Of a DNA stretch of 6,710 nucleotides, positions 5,801 through 6,710 are shown one piece after another (position 1 is the first letter of the stretch; every line of letters begins with the position of its first letter). A program made the translations under genes and the position numbers. The notes below the pieces were generated by a model that saw nothing but the letters and a program-made list of their open reading frames with translations, did no database searches and was not told the DNA's origin. Origin of the DNA: Bacillota bacterium (GTDB lineage: Bacteria > Bacillota > Clostridia > Acetivibrionales > DSM-1351); NCBI GenBank assembly GCA_023390335.1, contig JAEWCZ010000061.1, forward strand, positions 1 through 6,710. The letters run 5' to 3'.

Positions 5801-6710
5801 ATCAGGACTACCAATTCGAACAGTTAGTAGAAAAGCTCGATAAAAAAAGGGATATGAGTAGAAACCCTCTTTTTGATACCATGTTTGTAATGCAGAATAT
5901 GGAAATACCTGAGTTTGAGATAGCTGGATTAAAATTTAACCAATGTTATTTAAAAAGTAAATCATCCAAGTTTGATTTAACCCTTGAAGCAGTAGAAAGC
6001 AGTGATGGCATTACACTGAATCTGGAATATTGCACTGCCCTCTTTAAAAGGGAAACCATGGAGAGGTTGTTGCTCCATTTTCAGAATATACTTGAGAGCA
6101 TAGTTGAAAACCCTCAAATACAGATCTCAAATATAAGAATGCTGACTCCACAGGAAAAGAGTCAGATATTATTTGATTTTAATAATACAGAATATGAATA
6201 TCCAAAGGACAAAACTATATCCTGTGTTTTTGAGGAGCAATCTGAAAAAACTCCTGACAATATTGCGGTAATGTTTGGAGATGAGAAGCTTACATACAGG
6301 GAGCTTAACCAACGAGCTAACTCTCTGGCAAGAGTATTGAGAAAGCAGGGCGTAAAAGCAGACAGCATAGTTGCGGTAATGCTTGACCGGTCACTTGAGA
6401 TGATAACGGGTATACTTGCAGTACTAAAGGCGGGGGGAGCCTATCTGCCTGTTAGCCCTGATTATCCTGAGGAAAGAGTAAGCTATATTTTAAAGGACAG
6501 CGGTACAAGCATACTTCTTACAAATAATGAAACTTTAGGAAGTAGTGAAACTGTTGGAAGATGGACTGAGGAGGTTATTGCTGCTTTAGAGGTCACTGTA
6601 ATAAATCTGGATGATAGCAAGCTATACGAAGGCGATAGCTCAAATCTTGAAAAAATAAATACCTCACGGAACCTTGCATATATAATATATACCTCCGGTT
6701 CTACTGGAAA
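2863..6710 (+). CDS. Lipopeptide NRPS, initiation part: FAAL-ACP-C-A (3' truncated)
   Basis: An open frame of 1282 codons runs off the window. Residues ~10-550 form a fatty acyl-AMP ligase-like domain: SSGSTGDPKG (168-177), SWMPLTHDMGLIG (206-218), NGAEP (289-293), YGMAEAS (320-326), DTGDLG (427-432), GRAKD (443-447) and the A10-type TSGK with K539. An extra stretch at ~334-368 resembles the insertion typical of FAALs, favouring acyl-AMP over acyl-CoA formation. Residues ~580-646 are a carrier protein with GADSLKS; S610 is the phosphopantetheine site. Residues ~665-1100 are a condensation domain: TPAQKR (669-674), RHESLRTSF (715-723), HHIISDG (797-803, catalytic H798), GSPVAGR (929-935) and FVNTLPLR (947-954). 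Residues ~1118-1282 start an adenylation domain: LTYREL (1143-1148), LKAGGAYLP and A3 YTSGSTG, where the window ends; its specificity pocket is missing. GGGAG (2847-2851) precedes the ATG, and an in-frame TAA at 2857-2859 rules out an earlier start. Inferred role: loading a fatty acid and acylating the first amino acid of a lipopeptide. Confidence 0.96.
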   Translation, partial: MSLYNSLVDLIANKPVNKGITFISGECDEVFISYGDLYEKALGVLYNLQKNGIHCGNELVFQIKGNYEFVCCFWACILGGIIPIPVAVGNKSEHRQKLFNIWEVLDNPYLLTDKGTNILEKSLEDGVEKDRVQEVKVKTVYIEDITEDKGIGELYKSTPEDIAFIQFSSGSTGDPKGVVLTHGNLLTNVSAILSGIGVTQKDTSLSWMPLTHDMGLIGFHIAPLAAGIDQYIMDTSLFIRNPILWIKKANQHRITVLSSPNFGYKYFLEFYKAERVENWDLSNVRIIFNGAEPISVELCRKFLNELSIYGLKSNVLFNVYGMAEASLAVTFPPHGEELTSIKLDREFLYIGQRIKEFDGNDYISAIEFADVGYPVTDCNVRICDNNGTILDENIVGNIEIKGDNVTSGYYNNRDATLKVFRKDRWLDTGDLGFFRNGRLIVTGRAKDIIFVNGQNYYAHDVERVSEGVEGVELGKAAACGFFNRTSQKDDIILFIVYKKKTDSFAKLATNLKKHIYKHMGLEIENIIPVKNFPKTTSGKIQRYKLGEMYQNGEFDKVIRELKEITNKESVENISNSGDTTEETLKTICCDVLGLKNIGLNENLIELGADSLKSAILASRIQKQFNVEIPIEKIYESKTINDILLYIKTADNKNYDNIVPASERAWYAVTPAQKRVLSLDQLGGTGTSYNIPVAMVIEGELEIERLKEAFNALVLRHESLRTSFDVVEGQPVQKVHKSINLNIETDSLQVNPNENVNEIINSLSEKFVRPFNLYEAPLIRIKIIKLTEDRHILFIDIHHIISDGTSMGILIRDFVSFYRGEKLNPLIVQYKDYAQWRNDFSEKEILLSQENYWLDRYKGEVSVLTLPLDYSRPAIKDFSGDSIRFSIQSSLKEKLKKLGEKSGASLFMVLLAAYNVLLSKYSGQDDIVVGSPVAGRKHPDVSEVVGMFVNTLPLRNFPVGNKSFLHFLEEVKKDALRAYENQDYQFEQLVEKLDKKRDMSRNPLFDTMFVMQNMEIPEFEIAGLKFNQCYLKSKSSKFDLTLEAVESSDGITLNLEYCTALFKRETMERLLLHFQNILESIVENPQIQISNIRMLTPQEKSQILFDFNNTEYEYPKDKTISCVFEEQSEKTPDNIAVMFGDEKLTYRELNQRANSLARVLRKQGVKADSIVAVMLDRSLEMITGILAVLKAGGAYLPVSPDYPEERVSYILKDSGTSILLTNNETLGSSETVGRWTEEVIAALEVTVINLDDSKLYEGDSSNLEKINTSRNLAYIIYTSGSTG

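Noticed and set aside
3060..6368. Several short minus-strand open frames within the synthetase gene
   Set aside because: All lie opposite the continuous, motif-rich NRPS frame and encode nothing recognisable.
1..6710. CRISPR arrays, transposases, integrases or insertion sequence ends
   Set aside because: No spaced repeat array, no transposase or integrase motifs and no terminal inverted repeats with target duplications were seen.

Overview
The window looks like chromosomal DNA from a low-GC Gram-positive bacterium, most likely an anaerobic clostridium of the Clostridium/Ruminiclostridium kind. This is inferred from the AT-rich intergenic DNA, AGGAG-type ribosome binding sites, clean sigma-A (TTGACA-N17-TANNAT) promoters, a 5S rRNA followed by tRNA-Asn with an encoded CCA end, and the style of the synthetase domains. 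The species cannot be named from the sequence alone. All supported genes lie on the + strand.

Layout. Bases 1-150 are the tail of an rRNA operon: the 3' end of 5S rRNA, a complete tRNA-Asn(GTT), and an intrinsic terminator that begins at the tRNA CCA end. Bases 151-554 hold no gene. They contain a 9-bp inverted repeat, a near-consensus promoter (310-338) and a leader of about 210 nt with a strong hairpin and an orphan Shine-Dalgarno sequence. Gene 1 (555-1664) encodes an exported protein with a PPC-like beta-sandwich region and no recognisable catalytic domain; a 12-bp hairpin terminator (1683-1725) closes it. Gene 2 (1787-2461) is a HAD-superfamily phosphatase of the YjjG/YfnB kind with all four HAD motifs. 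Bases 2462-2862 are very AT-rich and gene-free, with a second strong promoter (2504-2532) and a leader of about 320 nt containing several hairpins.

Gene 3 starts at 2863 and runs off the window. It is the first 1282 residues of a nonribosomal peptide synthetase with the order fatty acyl-AMP ligase (FAAL-like) - acyl carrier protein - condensation - adenylation. The adenylation domain is cut at its A3 (P-loop) motif. This is the architecture of a lipopeptide initiation module: the ligase activates a free fatty acid as acyl-AMP, the adjacent carrier accepts it, and the condensation domain joins it to the first amino acid. The window therefore appears to hold the start of a lipopeptide biosynthetic locus.

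The three protein genes are probably separate transcription units. A terminator separates gene 1 from gene 2, and gene 3 has its own promoter and long leader. Nothing in the sequence ties the secreted protein or the HAD phosphatase to the lipopeptide pathway beyond proximity and shared direction.
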